DNA of 64,000 nt from Cordia subcordata. Taxonomy: Eukaryota > Streptophyta > Magnoliopsida > Boraginales > Cordiaceae. The stretch spans positions 10,177,501 to 10,241,500 of the forward strand of contig JAPTOF010000003.1 in assembly GCA_028554755.1 (NCBI GenBank). Reading direction: 5' to 3'. Shown piece after piece: positions 23,201 through 33,468 of this stretch. Numbering within the stretch: the first letter of the stretch is position 1; the number at the start of each line of letters is the position of its first letter. The position numbers were made by a program, and so were the translations under genes. Below the pieces are notes generated by a model, which saw only the letters and a list, made by a program, of their open reading frames with translations, did not search any database and was not told the DNA's origin.

Positions 23201-23329
23201 ATGTATGCCATGTTATGTACTAGACCGGATATCCGCTTTGTTGGCATGGTTAGTAGATATCAGTGAAACCCTAGACTGGCACATTGGGTCGCGGTTAAGC
23301 ATATATTCAAATTCCTGCAAGGAACAAAG

Positions 23330-23780
23330 GATTATGTGCTAGAATACCATGCAGATGATCTAACACCATTAGCCTATACAAACTCGGATTTCCAGTCCGA
23401 CAGAGATTCCAGAAAGTCTACTTCTGGATATGTTTTCACTCTGTCAGGAGGAGCTATTTCATGGAGAAGTGTGAAGCAAAATTGTATTGCTGACTCTACC
23501 ACGGAGGCCGAGTATGTAGCAGCATCTGAGGCTGCGAAAGAGGCAGTATGGCTAAGAAAGTTCCTGTTAGACCTAGAGATTGTGCCGCAGCTCACGGACC
23601 AATAACGTTGTATTGCGACAACAACGGTCTTTGTTTCACAGGCAAAGAGCCCAGAATCACAATAAAGGTAAACACATTGAACGGAAATATCATTTGATTC
23701 GTGAGTTTATCCAAAGAGGAGATGTAGTAGTTGACAAGATAGCTTCACAGAAAACTGGACCCATTTACTAAGACTCTTTC
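23330..23780 (+). pseudogene. Copia RNase H, near-complete but split
   Basis: YTNSDFQSDRDSRKSTSGY (first Asp), GAISWRSVKQNCIADST, TEAEYVAASEAAKEA (Glu), then a frameshift near 23590 before LYCDNN (Asp), GKHIERKYHLIREFIQRGDVVV. This is the best-preserved part of the element and diagnostic of copia. Confidence 0.92.
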
Positions 23781-23841
23781 AGAGAAAGTGTTTGCCACAC
23801 ATTTAGAGTCTTTGGGTATTAGGCTTTGCAGAAGTAATCTT

Positions 23842-23858
23842 TAGTGCAAGTGGGAGAT
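23842..23858 (+). other. Polypurine tract of nested copia
   Basis: TTAGTGCAAGTGGGAGAT ends directly at the 3' LTR; its last five bases GAGAT reappear before the 5' LTR. Confidence 0.9.
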
Positions 23859-25753
23859 TGTTAGGATTAGTATGCCCTAAAGCTCACTTGTACATGACAT
23901 TTTGGATATGAAACAATGTATAATCATATTTTTGTTAAATGGCATTATGAGTTTCTTACATATAATCTCTGTTATGTTTTATCGATGCATGTATGAAGGT
24001 CCTTTGACTTGCACTAATGACTTGGAGTGCGCAGTGAGGCTAGACGCAGTGAGGTTCAAGTCTAGATTTAGTCACGTCATAAATTGAATCCATAACCAAA
24101 TAGTAGTGTTGGGCACTCTACTTTGATAAGGTTATATTGAGTAAGTCTCCTCTTTGAGGGTGATCTACCTAGGTCATTGGAGGACTTTCTGGATCTGTCT
24201 CAATAGTATGTGTGTCACGTATTGGATAGGACCGTTGTGAGTATGTTTTCTAGCGACGTACTATCAAAGAAAGAAAACAAGACACTCACTGCTACTAAAT
24301 GATCATTGCTCTTAATCTTGAGTATATGTGGATAAACTAATGAAGTTAGGGTTTAGTACTTTGATTCAACGTGGGTGAGATCTTATTTTATTAGGATCAA
24401 CGACCTTGTGCATTGAGTGCTAAGTTCTAATTAATTAGAACATGCATATGCAAAAATGGAATCTATGTGCCCCCTTTGGGATTGTCCAAATTTATCATCC
24501 GAATCTAGATCTAGTGATAATACCTTTATAGGTGTGTCGGTCATATGGCTTGAGGGTCGCTCCGAGATCAAGAGATTCCATGACCAAGGATGGTTGGCAA
24601 TAGGACAAGAAACCCAACGGAAAAGATATAGCTAAGGAGGTGATAGTACACAGGCCAAAGGACCGATCTTAGCTGTGGGTATACATAGAGGGCATTATGG
24701 TCAGTTATTTAGTAGGTCAAAGACAAAGTTCACATTCTTTTGTGATAAGCTTTTGGGTAATGACAATTATTCTTGGAGTGCAACTTTGATCTTATGGTGG
24801 AATAGATCGAAGTTAAAAATAATTATTATGTCGCCTAGATCGGGCAAGGATTTTTTTAATTATTTTTGGAAGCCAATGATAATTGTGTCTTCTTGGTCCC
24901 TTCCCTAGTTGAAATGACTTTGAGAGAGTAATCTTGAAAGAGAAAATTCCATATTGTGGTAGTAGCCTTATTGGGCCAAAGCTTGAAATTGGGTTTGGGC
25001 TTTCTTTAGAGTCCAAGATAACCTAATTGGGCTAGGATGGTTTCCTATTGGGCTTGGGCCTCCACATGGATTATGGACTATGTGTTGGATTTGGATAATG
25101 GGCTTGGCCTAAGTCTTCCAAGACAAGTGGACAACTTGCAAAATACTACAAAAACAAGTGGACAACTTGCACAAGTCTTCCAACACAAGATTGACAAGTT
25201 TCAAAAAGGAAATACTACATGGAAATTTTCTCCCACATTGAAAGTTTAGCAACTTTAGATGCCAAGGTTGTCTCTATAAATAGACAAGACCCTACACCTT
25301 TTATGCATTCCACTTTTTAGTTGATTTCTTCCTTTTTGGCAAGAAAATACTACAACACATAGTACACACTTATTGTGTGATTTTTGCTCTAGTTTTTCAA
25401 GAGCATATTACTTTGCTTCTTCCCACACAAGAGGCTATTCTCTCAAGATAAGTCTCTTTCATCATAAGGAAGAAGACTAGGGAGTTGCTTATTGTGACAC
25501 TCTTATAGCAAATTTTGGTGGCCTTGTTCGTGAACGGGAATAAAGCTTGTAACCGGTTTTAGCTTCATCAAAGGCCCCACGCTTCAAGAGGTTAGCTTTA
25601 CATATTTTTGCAAGCATTAGTTATATTCTATATGTTCTTGAGCATGTTCTTGTGTGTGCAATGTGGTTATTTTATTTTCCTAGCATGTTTTCTTAGTTAT
25701 AATTTAGAAAATATGGACTAGGATACCCCACACTTAATAATATCGATCCTACA
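23859..25753 (+). mobile_element. 3' LTR of nested copia element
   Basis: An 1,895-bp direct repeat of the 5' LTR with the same TGTTAGG...CCTACA ends. It is followed at once by the second copy of the target duplication, GAGTT. Confidence 0.95.
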
Positions 25754-25758
25754 GAGTT

Positions 25759-26939
25759 TACCTCTTGTCAAGCCATTTTTGAGCAAAAATCCACTAAGTT
25801 TCTCGTACCATGCCTTTAATGCTTGCTTTAAGCCATACAAAGCTTTCTCAAGTTTAAACAGATGGTTAGAATAGATAGAACCTTCAAAACCCAATGGTTG
25901 AGCAACACATTCTTCTTCATCAATATTACCATTTAAAAAAGCACTTTTCAAATCCATTTGATATAGTTTGAAACCATGAAGCATGCAAAGGCAATTAACA
26001 TTCTAATAGATTCAAGTCTAGCAACGGGAGCAAAGGTTTCATCATAATCAATTCCTTCTTCCTATTTATAACCTTGTGAAACTAATCTAGCCTTGTTTCT
26101 AGTTACTATGCCTAATTCATCTAACTTGTTTCTAAAATCCTATTTAGTTCCTATGATTGATTGATTTTTGGTCTTTCAACTAGTTCCCACACATTATTTC
26201 TTTCAAATTGATTAAGCTTCTCTTGCAAAGTATTTATGCAGCTATCATCAAGCAAAGAAATATGCATGTTCTTAGGTTCAATTTGAGACAAGAAAGCAAG
26301 ATGATTACAAACATTTCTCAAAGAGGATCTAGTTTTAACACCCTTAGAGGGTTCCCCAATGATTTGAGAAGGAGGATGATAACCAACAAATTTATAAGTT
26401 CTAGGCAAGTTATCATTCTTATCATGTATAACATCTTGATCATCATATTGTTCATCATTTTGTTCAACATGCTCATCTTGTTTATCCTTATGACGTGCAT
26501 CATTAGGTCCATTTCCCTTATCTAAGTCAAGATTATTCAAGTTCTTTTGAATAGTAATCACATCCACATCATCACACTTAGAACCAAAGCAACCTTCATC
26601 AAACTTGACATTAATAGTTTCTTTGACAACCATGGTTCTTTTGTTATAAACTCTATATGCTTTACTAGACAAAGAATAACCAAGAAATATGTTGTCATCG
26701 GATTTAGCATCAAATTTACCAAGATTATCTTTTTCATTTAAAATGAAGCATGCACAACCAAAGGTTTTGAAATAAGTAATATTTGGTTTTCTCTCTTTCC
26801 AATGCTCATAGAGGGTTTTGTCAAGACCTTTTTGAATAATGCAACGATTAATCACATAGCATATGGTGTTTACAGCCTTGACCCAAAAATAATTAAGCAA
26901 GTTGTTTTCACAAAGTATTGTTCTTACCATTTCTTGCAA
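25759..26939 (-). pseudogene. SIRE-like copia integrase end and RT N-terminal part
   Basis: 26939-26151 encodes the integrase C-terminal part and linker: YFKTFGCACFILNEKDNLGKFD, DNIFLGYSLSSKAYRVYN, then acidic linker and PPSQIIG. RT follows after a break near 26150: QMDLKSAFLNGNIDEE and LYGLKQALKAWYEKL at 25984-25754. The frame stops at the nested copia element; the next RT residues (up to YVDD) are at 16407 and below. Confidence 0.9.
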
Positions 26940-27047
26940 AGATCAATTTTTTTTCTTTCAAAAAATCCATTTTGTTGTGGTGTTCATGGTGCCAAAAAGT
27001 TGTGAGAGATACCTTTTTTTTAACAAAAAGATTTCATAGTTTGATTT

Positions 27048-27129
27048 GTAAATTCGATACCTCTATCACTTCTAATAGTTGAAATCATGTAAATTCGATA
27101 CCTCTATCACTTCTAATAGTTGAAATCAA
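27048..27129. repeat. 41-bp tandem duplication in integrase core
   Basis: GTAAATTCGATACCTCTATC... (41 bp) is present twice in direct tandem, with only terminal differences. Being 41 bp, it shifts the frame just after the second catalytic Asp of the integrase (RSDRG). It looks like a replication-slippage or filler event after insertion. Confidence 0.92.
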
Positions 27130-28053
27130 ATATCCTTTTTTGTTTTGAACACATTTGCAAAAATTTATTAGCTCATTTGATGTGTCATTTTTGTGTGGAA
27201 GGAAAATCACCCATGTAAATCTAGAGAAGTCATCAACAATTACAAAGGCATAAAATTTTCCACCTAAACTAGCCATCCTATTAGGTCCAAACAAGTCTAT
27301 ATGCAAAAGTTCCAAGGGTCTAGTAGTTAAAATCACTTTATTGCTTTTGAAAGATTCCCTAGTTTGTTTTCCAAGTTTACATGCATGACACACATTATCA
27401 TCAACATATTTAGTTTTAGGTAAGCCTTTAATAAGATCAAGATTAGCAAGTTTATTTATGGAATCTAAATTAGTGTGTGCTAATCTTCTATGCCAAAGCC
27501 AAGTATTTTTATTCATTGCACTTAAACACTTAACATTTTGATCATGTAAATCATCAAAGTCAAAGGTGTACACATTTCCATGTCTCATAGCAACAAACGC
27601 AACATTGCTATATTTATCAACTAGTTCATGTAAGAAGTATTTGAAATTGACAAACAATCCTTTATCATATAGTTGACTTATAGTAAGCAAGTTATGTTTT
27701 AAACCTTCTACAAGTAGCACATTCTCAATGCATAATTTTGATTTGTTACTGACATTTCCAATGCCAATGATTCTTTCTTTGGAGTTGTCCTTGAAAGTAA
27801 TGAATCCTCCCTTTTTTTTTGAGTGACAAGAACTTTGATTTGTCACCTGTCTTGTGCCTTGAGCATTAGCTCTAGTTCCTTTAGGAACCCACATTAAATT
27901 GTACCTCTTTTCTCCATATTTTGTAACAAAGAATTTGAGTGATCCATGACCATTTCGACTATAATAATTGCAAGTAACTTTAGGTGCGCTAGTAGAAGAT
28001 GCTTTTACCAAATGTCTTTTATTTGTAGTGATCATGTTTCTTTTGAAATTCAT
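27085..28053 (-). pseudogene. SIRE-like copia pre-integrase and integrase core
   Basis: A 322-codon open frame on the minus strand. It covers the region after gag (KVTCNYYSRNGHGSLKFF, residues about 24-42), the GKGGF-like FITFKDNSKERIIGIGNV block and HNLLTISQL. Then come the zinc-binding WLWHRRLAHTNLDSINKL with its cysteine pair CHACKLGK, and the catalytic IDLFGP and VDDFSRFTWV up to RSDRG at the end. The protease D-S-G site that should precede the KGGF block is not present; that stretch is shortened. It ends at the 41-bp duplication. Confidence 0.92.
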
Positions 28054-29024
28054 TTTTTACTGTTGAAGTACTAGCTTTTGAAGAACTTGCTTTGTTTTCA
28101 AAGAATTTCATATAGGGCTTTTGCTTTGTTAAAGAGTCATAACCAATTTTGGCTTTATCAAAAACACATCGTTGTTTTCCAAACAAAGAATTTAAGCTTT
28201 TGGTTTCATTTGTAAATTTTGCAACAATGTTTTCCAAATCCTTTACTTTTTTTTTTTCGAATCTTCATTTTCTTTTTGAAAATCAACATTTGTCTTCTTC
28301 TTTTCCAAATGCTTTTTCAAATTTCCATTTTCAATTGAAACATCATGCAACTTGTTTTCAAGAGTCGAAACATTCTTTTTAAGCTCTTTATTTTTGTTAA
28401 CAATCTTTTTAAACTCAATAAGCATTTCATTGTAGATGTCCTCTAATTCTTTATGTGAACTTTTATTCTCATCATAAGAAGCATAATCGGGACTTACCTC
28501 ATCATCTTCTTTTTCCATGAGGCAAAGATTGACAATTTCCTCCTCAATGGAAACTTCTTCTTCATCACTTGACTTCAAATTATTCGAAGTTTCCTTCAAT
28601 TCCTTCTTTTTGTACTTCTTGTCATCTTTCTTCCTCAAGGGACACTTGGCTTTGACATGACCTAGTTTTTTGCAATTAAAACATATTAGCTCTTTACTAG
28701 ATTAACCTTTACTTACCTCTTTTCTTTGTCCTTTGTTTGAGTTGAATCTTTGCTTCCTTATGAACCTTTTGAACTTTGAGAACATAGCCATCTCTTCATC
28801 TTTATCACTATCGCTTCCACTTGTTGAATCTTCTTATGGTGTGGCCTTAAGTGCAACAGTCTTTGTGGCTTTTGGTTATTTCTCAAGTTCTTTGAGCTCC
28901 AACTCATGAGTCACGAGTGAGCCAATGAGTTCATTTAATGGATATATGTTAAGATCCTTGGATTCTTTAATGGCTGTTGTCATTTGTAGCCATGCCATAG
29001 GTGGACTTCTCAAGAGTTTCCTAG
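28054..29024 (-). pseudogene. SIRE-like gag, C-terminal part with zinc knuckle
   Basis: 29024-28880 encodes KLLRS...ESKDLNIYPLNELIGSL, typical of copia gag. A CCHC zinc knuckle CFNCKKLGHVKAKC lies near 28680-28640. A lysine-, glutamate- and asparagine-rich coiled-coil part follows (28638-28243, 131 codons), then 28237-28019. Stops separate the pieces, for example after KELEK near 28880. Confidence 0.85.
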
Positions 29025-29030
29025 CAAGCT

Positions 29031-29529
29031 TAGGATGGCAAAGGGATGGGTACCCTACCTATGAAGGAATCCTAAACTTGCTACCCAGATAGCATTCTAA
29101 TTCCCATTTTTGTCCCAAATCGGATGAAAATTAAATGGGAATCCCCTTCCCGAAATGTCTCAAACCTTGCTGTACCCAAAACGCCTCAAACCTAGTTAAA
29201 AAATTTTAAAATTTAAATAAAAATTTTAACAAGAAATGCCTCAAATCCAAATTTAAGATATGTTCTCAAGCCCAAAAGTCAAATTAAATCACTAAATTTA
29301 AAAAACTAACCATTTAAATAAATTTTCCCCAAAAAATTAAACAATATCCCTAAAATCCATTAAAATGATAAAATTTTAAAGAGTAAAAGGTTATGGATTC
29401 AAACCTTACTACTACTAGAAAGTAGAAATCTTCTCTTAATTTTTAGTATATAATATGTACTTATGTATTTAAAACTATAATTAATTAATAAATGTAAAAC
29501 ACCTAAACACACACACACATATATGTGTG

Positions 29530-29565
<36 letters not shown>

Positions 29566-29740
29566 CAGGTTCGGGAATGCGTGTATACGGGGGTCAATCC
29601 CAGTTCCGTCCCAAACCCTAACGGGTATTTTTAATCATTCTGGATTCCTTCCGGGTTATTAACAAGACTGATTTTATTAGATTTTAGTCGAATCGGTTGA
29701 TGCCGGGTACCCTAAGTCACTCGTCCCATTGCCATCCCTA
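29031..29740. mobile_element. hAT-like non-autonomous element (710 bp) in gag
   Basis: The left end TAGGATGGCAAAGGGATGGG and the right end, read in complement, TAGGGATGGCAATGGGACGA form imperfect terminal inverted repeats. The flanks AGCAAGCT (29023-29030) and AACAAGCT (29741-29748) form an 8-bp target duplication with one mismatch, as expected of hAT. No transposase is present. Removing it rejoins the gag frame. A longer identical flank (CAAGCTTAG on both sides) makes the exact ends uncertain by 1-3 bp, and a 9-bp Mutator-type reading is possible. Confidence 0.72.
29525..29563. repeat. (AT)n microsatellite
   Basis: Alternating TA run inside the hAT-like element, preceded by ACACACACAC and ATGTGTGT near 29505-29535. 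Confidence 0.9.
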
Positions 29741-30139
29741 AACAAGCTTAGTATTTTCATAAGTTTTTCCAAGAGATTTCGAAGTGATATGTTGCATTTT
29801 TGTGTATGTTTACTTAGCATTTCTATACTTGTTTGAGGTGTTGTTGAGCTTTATTAGGTGTGTTAGTATTGCATTTATACCATACTTGTGTATAGTAGGC
29901 CACAAATGTCTATAGTAGACTTTAGAACATAAATGCAACCCTAATGCGCACTTGTTTCTCATGTTAGATGAAATTGAAGGCAAATCTCAGGACTTGAATT
30001 GATGATGATTTGATGGAGGAGCCAAGCTAAAGGTGTTTGAGATGTGAAGAAAGGTTGGAAGGGCATTGGGAAGTGGCCGGGCGAGGAAAAGACCTACCAA
30101 GGAGAGACGGGATTGCGAAGCGCAAAATTGAAAAGAAGA

Positions 30140-30190
30140 CTGTCTAGGTTGGTCAACCTATGTTCTAGGTGATCGACCAGCCAAGTAGGC
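30140..30190 (+). promoter_or_regulatory. Decayed GTCGAC module in gypsy LTR
   Basis: TTGGTCAACC and GTGATCGACCAGCC occur where other LTRs carry CCGGTCGACCGGC. The CG of the core is replaced by CA in the first, giving a GGTTGACC word on the opposite strand. Confidence 0.4.
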
Positions 30191-31029
30191 TAGAAAAGTT
30201 AGAAAAGGTGCTATTTTGGGCCTGTCAACCAAGCCCAAGCCCGGGCCCCCACCCTAGTCCCCTAACCTTACGCGTTGACAACTACTCTTTTTCAGCACTT
30301 TTTGAGGAGAGGATCAAGCTATTTTCACACCCACTTCACACACCTATTTCACACACATTAAACCTTACTTCACCCATCTCATACACACACCCTCACATAC
30401 TCACACAATTGGATTTAAGCTCATTTGGAGGGTTTCAACTACATTTGGAAAGGGTTTTTTTGCTCAAGATTGTACAAGAATAGCTAGGATGGAAGGGGGA
30501 TTTCTTCACGACTCATTCATCCTATTTTCATTCATGTTTGAGTAGATTAAATTAGGGTGATTTAGCTTGTGTAATGGGTTGATTTAACACTCTTTTGTTT
30601 TGGGATTTTCATGGCTTATATATACATACTTTGTTCTTCATGATAGTGGCTTTTTCTCAATACATGTCTCTATGTTTGATTAAATGCCTAGATGAGTAGA
30701 ATGTTTATAAATTGGTGTTCATATGCTATAGAACACCTCTATCCATCCAATATGCATGTATATGTGTTTATTTATGGACTATATGAAGTAGGTTTTCTTT
30801 GTTCATATCTATGTGAGCATAAGCATGCTTTATAGTGAATATGACTCCAATCTTGCCTACATGTTGGTACCTAATTGCTAATAATGGTGTTAATCAAACA
30901 TGACAATGTTTTGGTAGTGAATAGGTTCACATATTCACGACACCATATGTTAGAACATGTGGATTGTGCATATAAGTCAACAACCTGCTATAGTGATCCT
31001 AGAAAGACGGTGCATAAGTTAGGACTAGA

Positions 31030-31112
31030 TTAGCTTTAAATCTAGCTAATTAGAGTCCGAGTGGGCTTTGTCGACCTTAGTAACCCTAGGTCTTGGCTTC
31101 AAATCTAGCCAA
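31030..31112 (+). repeat. Two inverted-repeat (hairpin) motifs in gypsy LTR
   Basis: TTAGCTTTAAATCTAGCTAA at 31030-31049 and TTGGCTTCAAATCTAGCCAA at 31093-31112. The two differ at both stem positions in a pairing-preserving way. Confidence 0.75.
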
Positions 31113-31655
31113 TGGTTTAAGAGCTAGGGTAGGATTGTTTAGGACACCTAGGTAGCTTTCTAGTCCCTTCTATGGCCCTAAGTCACAAGGACCAAGCCGT
31201 AGCTCTAAGAGTACATGATTAGGGACAGACCCATACTAAGTCCTAGGGATGAATTAGGATATGAGATAGCGACCTAGTTATAGAGCATCACATAGATAAG
31301 CTATTTCGCATAATCCCATAGCATAAAAGTAGAGAATTGCTTATTAGCAAGCGTAAGTCACCCTAACCTTTTTCCATTAGTTAATTCCCTTAAAGGTTAG
31401 CTTGTGTCTTATTTTCCTATTCCCATTTTCATAATGTAGTTCCTTTTTCCTTCCTTAAGCTCTTGCTATATCCAAAAAACACCAATAATATGCTTAAGTT
31501 AGGTTTTCTTTCTGGCATCTTTTAGAGCACACATGCATAGGATTTCTTCCACGCAATAGTCTCTCTGTGGTTTAACACCTGCACTTGCACACATTACATC
31601 GCAGCGATTCGTGTGGTTGCGGGTCTTTACAACTTGCACCTCTAGAGACACATCA

Positions 31656-32126
31656 CTTAATATTAAGGACTTCAATGAATCTAGAATACATTTGCTCAAC
31701 ACTCTCATCGGGAAGCATTACAAACATTTCATATTTATGTAGAAGCATGCTAATCCTAGTTTGTTTTACTTGATTAGTATCTTCATGTGTGACCTCTAAT
31801 TGATCCCAAATTTCTTTAGCCATGGTATAACCAATGATCTTGTTAAATTCATTAGAATCAAATGCAAGATAAAGGTAATTTATAGCTTAAGCATTAGCCT
31901 CAACTAATTTCATGTCATCTTTATCCCATTCTTCTTCTGCTTTAGAAACCTTAACACTATTTACTTACTTAGCGCTAGATAGAGGACAATTAACAATGGT
32001 TCTCCATGCATTGTAATCATTTGTTTGCAAAAATATTTTCATCTTAACTTTCCAAAAAGAATAGTTGGTTCTATCAATGTGTGGGACTCTAATGGTGGAA
32101 AGACTTTCTTGAACTCTATGTACCAT
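31656..32126 (-). pseudogene. SIRE-like gag, N-terminal part
   Basis: The ATG is at 32126 (MVHRVQESLS) on the minus strand. The frame gives IRVPHIDRTNYSFWKVKMKI, KEIWDQLEVTHEDTNQVKQ and HKYEMFVMLPDESVEQMYSRF, the UBN2 gag domain of copia elements. It has at least two in-frame stops. It stops at the solo LTR and resumes at 29784, then after the hAT-like element at 29024. Confidence 0.9.
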
Positions 32127-32210
32127 GATCTTTAGCTCTAGACGATTAAGTCAAAACACACATTAATGCAAATAATCACACAAATTATGCAAATAATATG
32201 TAGAGCACTA

Positions 32211-32223
32211 GGCTCTAATTCCA
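32211..32223 (-). other. Degenerate primer-binding site, initiator tRNA-Met
   Basis: On the minus strand it reads TGGAATTAGAGCC, two bases after the 5' LTR end; the standard site is TGGTATCAGAGCC, so two positions have changed. Confidence 0.8.
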
Positions 32224-32225
32224 CG

Positions 32226-33468
32226 TGTTGCCTAGATAATGAATCCAAGAGGTGGGTGAATTGGTTTAATGGCACCAACAAACACTAAAAACTCTTTTCA
32301 AATATTTCAAGCAGTCACACATACAAGATACAAATATAATACTTGAAACGTAAAGAGTTTGAGGGATAAAAGATCAAATGCAGTGATTTAGAGTAGTTCA
32401 AACTCTAGAGGGCCTAGTCCACTACCTAATGTCTCTCTTAGGGTTATGGTAACTTCACTAATAAATGGCTTCTTACTTAGTACATTGTAGATATGTACAA
32501 CAATGATCACTACCCTCACTCCACCACAAGGATCACAAGTGTTCTCTTAACACTTAAAGATTTTAAACCCTTTACTCTTGATAGAATGTTCCTCACACTC
32601 TGTACTACCTAAGGGCAAAGTACTCACCCAATGAAATAGTAAAGTGTTTGGTTACAAGACTTCTTGCAAGCAAGAGAGTACAAGAGGTATTTAAACCTTC
32701 CTATATTGCTTTAAGTAGATAGACAATTTATAAGCTCACGTAACTTGATTAATGAATGCTAATGATGTGCAATCAATGAGTATTATAATAAATGAGATGA
32801 ATTTGCAAGAGGGAAAACTTTCAATGCTATTAGACTGCAGAGAGAGTTTAGAGCAAGGTTTATTCTGAGTTGTGAGGTGAAAGGTGTATTTATAATGTCA
32901 AAAAGTAGATTTCCCAATTGTTAAATTTAGAAAGCTCAAAAAAGCCTACTAGTTGACTGTACCGGTTAACCCTCTAGCTTAACTAGTACTTCTAGTGAGC
33001 TGAAAGGAATAGCCAGTTAGTTGACCAGCTGGCTGAACTGGTAGGAAAAAAAAAGCATTCTGTCTAAACTGGTTGACTGAGCCGGTCGACCGGCTGTCTT
33101 AGCCAGTAGTTACCGAAAAAGACTGAAAAGCTAGTTTTACTTTTTTAAAAGCCACTTTTTGTACCTAATGCATATTAGTACATTTTTTGTAAGTTTTAAC
33201 AACTCAAAAAGACAACTTGCACCCAATAACATCCAATCACATTAATATTTACCAACTCAAACCTATAATACATTAAATGCTAAGTTTAAATTACCACTCA
33301 ACTTAAGATTTTCAGATTTTTGGGAATGAGAAAAAACTTTGGGCATGCAAGGGTATTAACCTATAGGTTTATATCATGTACAAAAACACTCAGATGCCTA
33401 TAATACAAAGCTATACTCAAGTTAGGTGCATTTTACTATAGATTTGTTATAGATCTAAGCATATACAC
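32226..33468 (-). mobile_element. 5' LTR of SIRE-like copia element, truncated
   Basis: Similar to 11254-12480 along its length. It contains a TATA box (32887-32894) and a GTCGAC module (32945-33110, core at 33085). About 590 bp of the outer end are missing, where gypsy LTR D1 begins at 33469, so D1 probably inserted here and the remainder was lost or lies beyond. Confidence 0.88.
32945..33110 (-). promoter_or_regulatory. GTCGAC module in U3 of SIRE-like 5' LTR
   Basis: GAGCCGGTCGACCGGC has its core at 33085. Variants GGTTGACTGAG (33071) and GTTGACCAGC (33018) occupy spots where the other LTR has related words. The module is upstream of the TATA box on the element strand. Confidence 0.5.

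Larger units (their letters stand above)
16413..25753 (+). mobile_element. Nested 9.3 kb Ty1/copia element
   Basis: A full-length copia element in the opposite orientation to its host element. Its parts are 5' LTR 16418-18309, primer-binding site 18312-18324, gag, protease, integrase, RT and RNase H remnants, polypurine tract about 23842-23858, and 3' LTR 23859-25753. The pol order (integrase before RT) is that of Ty1/copia. The 5-bp target GAGTT is duplicated at 16408-16412 and 25754-25758; removing the element rejoins the RT of the SIRE-like host. The LTRs are nearly identical, by eye roughly 20-25 differences in about 1.9 kb, so insertion is fairly recent, yet the coding part carries many stops and frameshifts. 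Confidence 0.95.
29785..31655 (+). mobile_element. Ty3/gypsy solo LTR in gag
   Basis: An 1,871-bp LTR from TGATATGTTGC to CACATCA, similar in layout to copies A and B: leader, module near 30145-30190, CATGTCTATGTGTTT-like words, hairpin motifs at 31030 and 31093, and a CTTGCACAC...GCGGGTC tail. It is inserted in the gag frame of the SIRE-like element, which reads on either side (EVLNI before, SLGKTYEN after). The 5-bp flanks (CGAAG and CTTAA) do not match, so a clean target duplication is not visible. Confidence 0.82.

Noticed and set aside
16418..25753. Long direct repeat of about 1.9 kb, as if a segmental duplication
   Set aside because: The repeats have TG/CA ends, a tRNA-Met primer site inside the left copy boundary, a polypurine tract before the right copy, and a 5-bp target duplication; they are LTRs.
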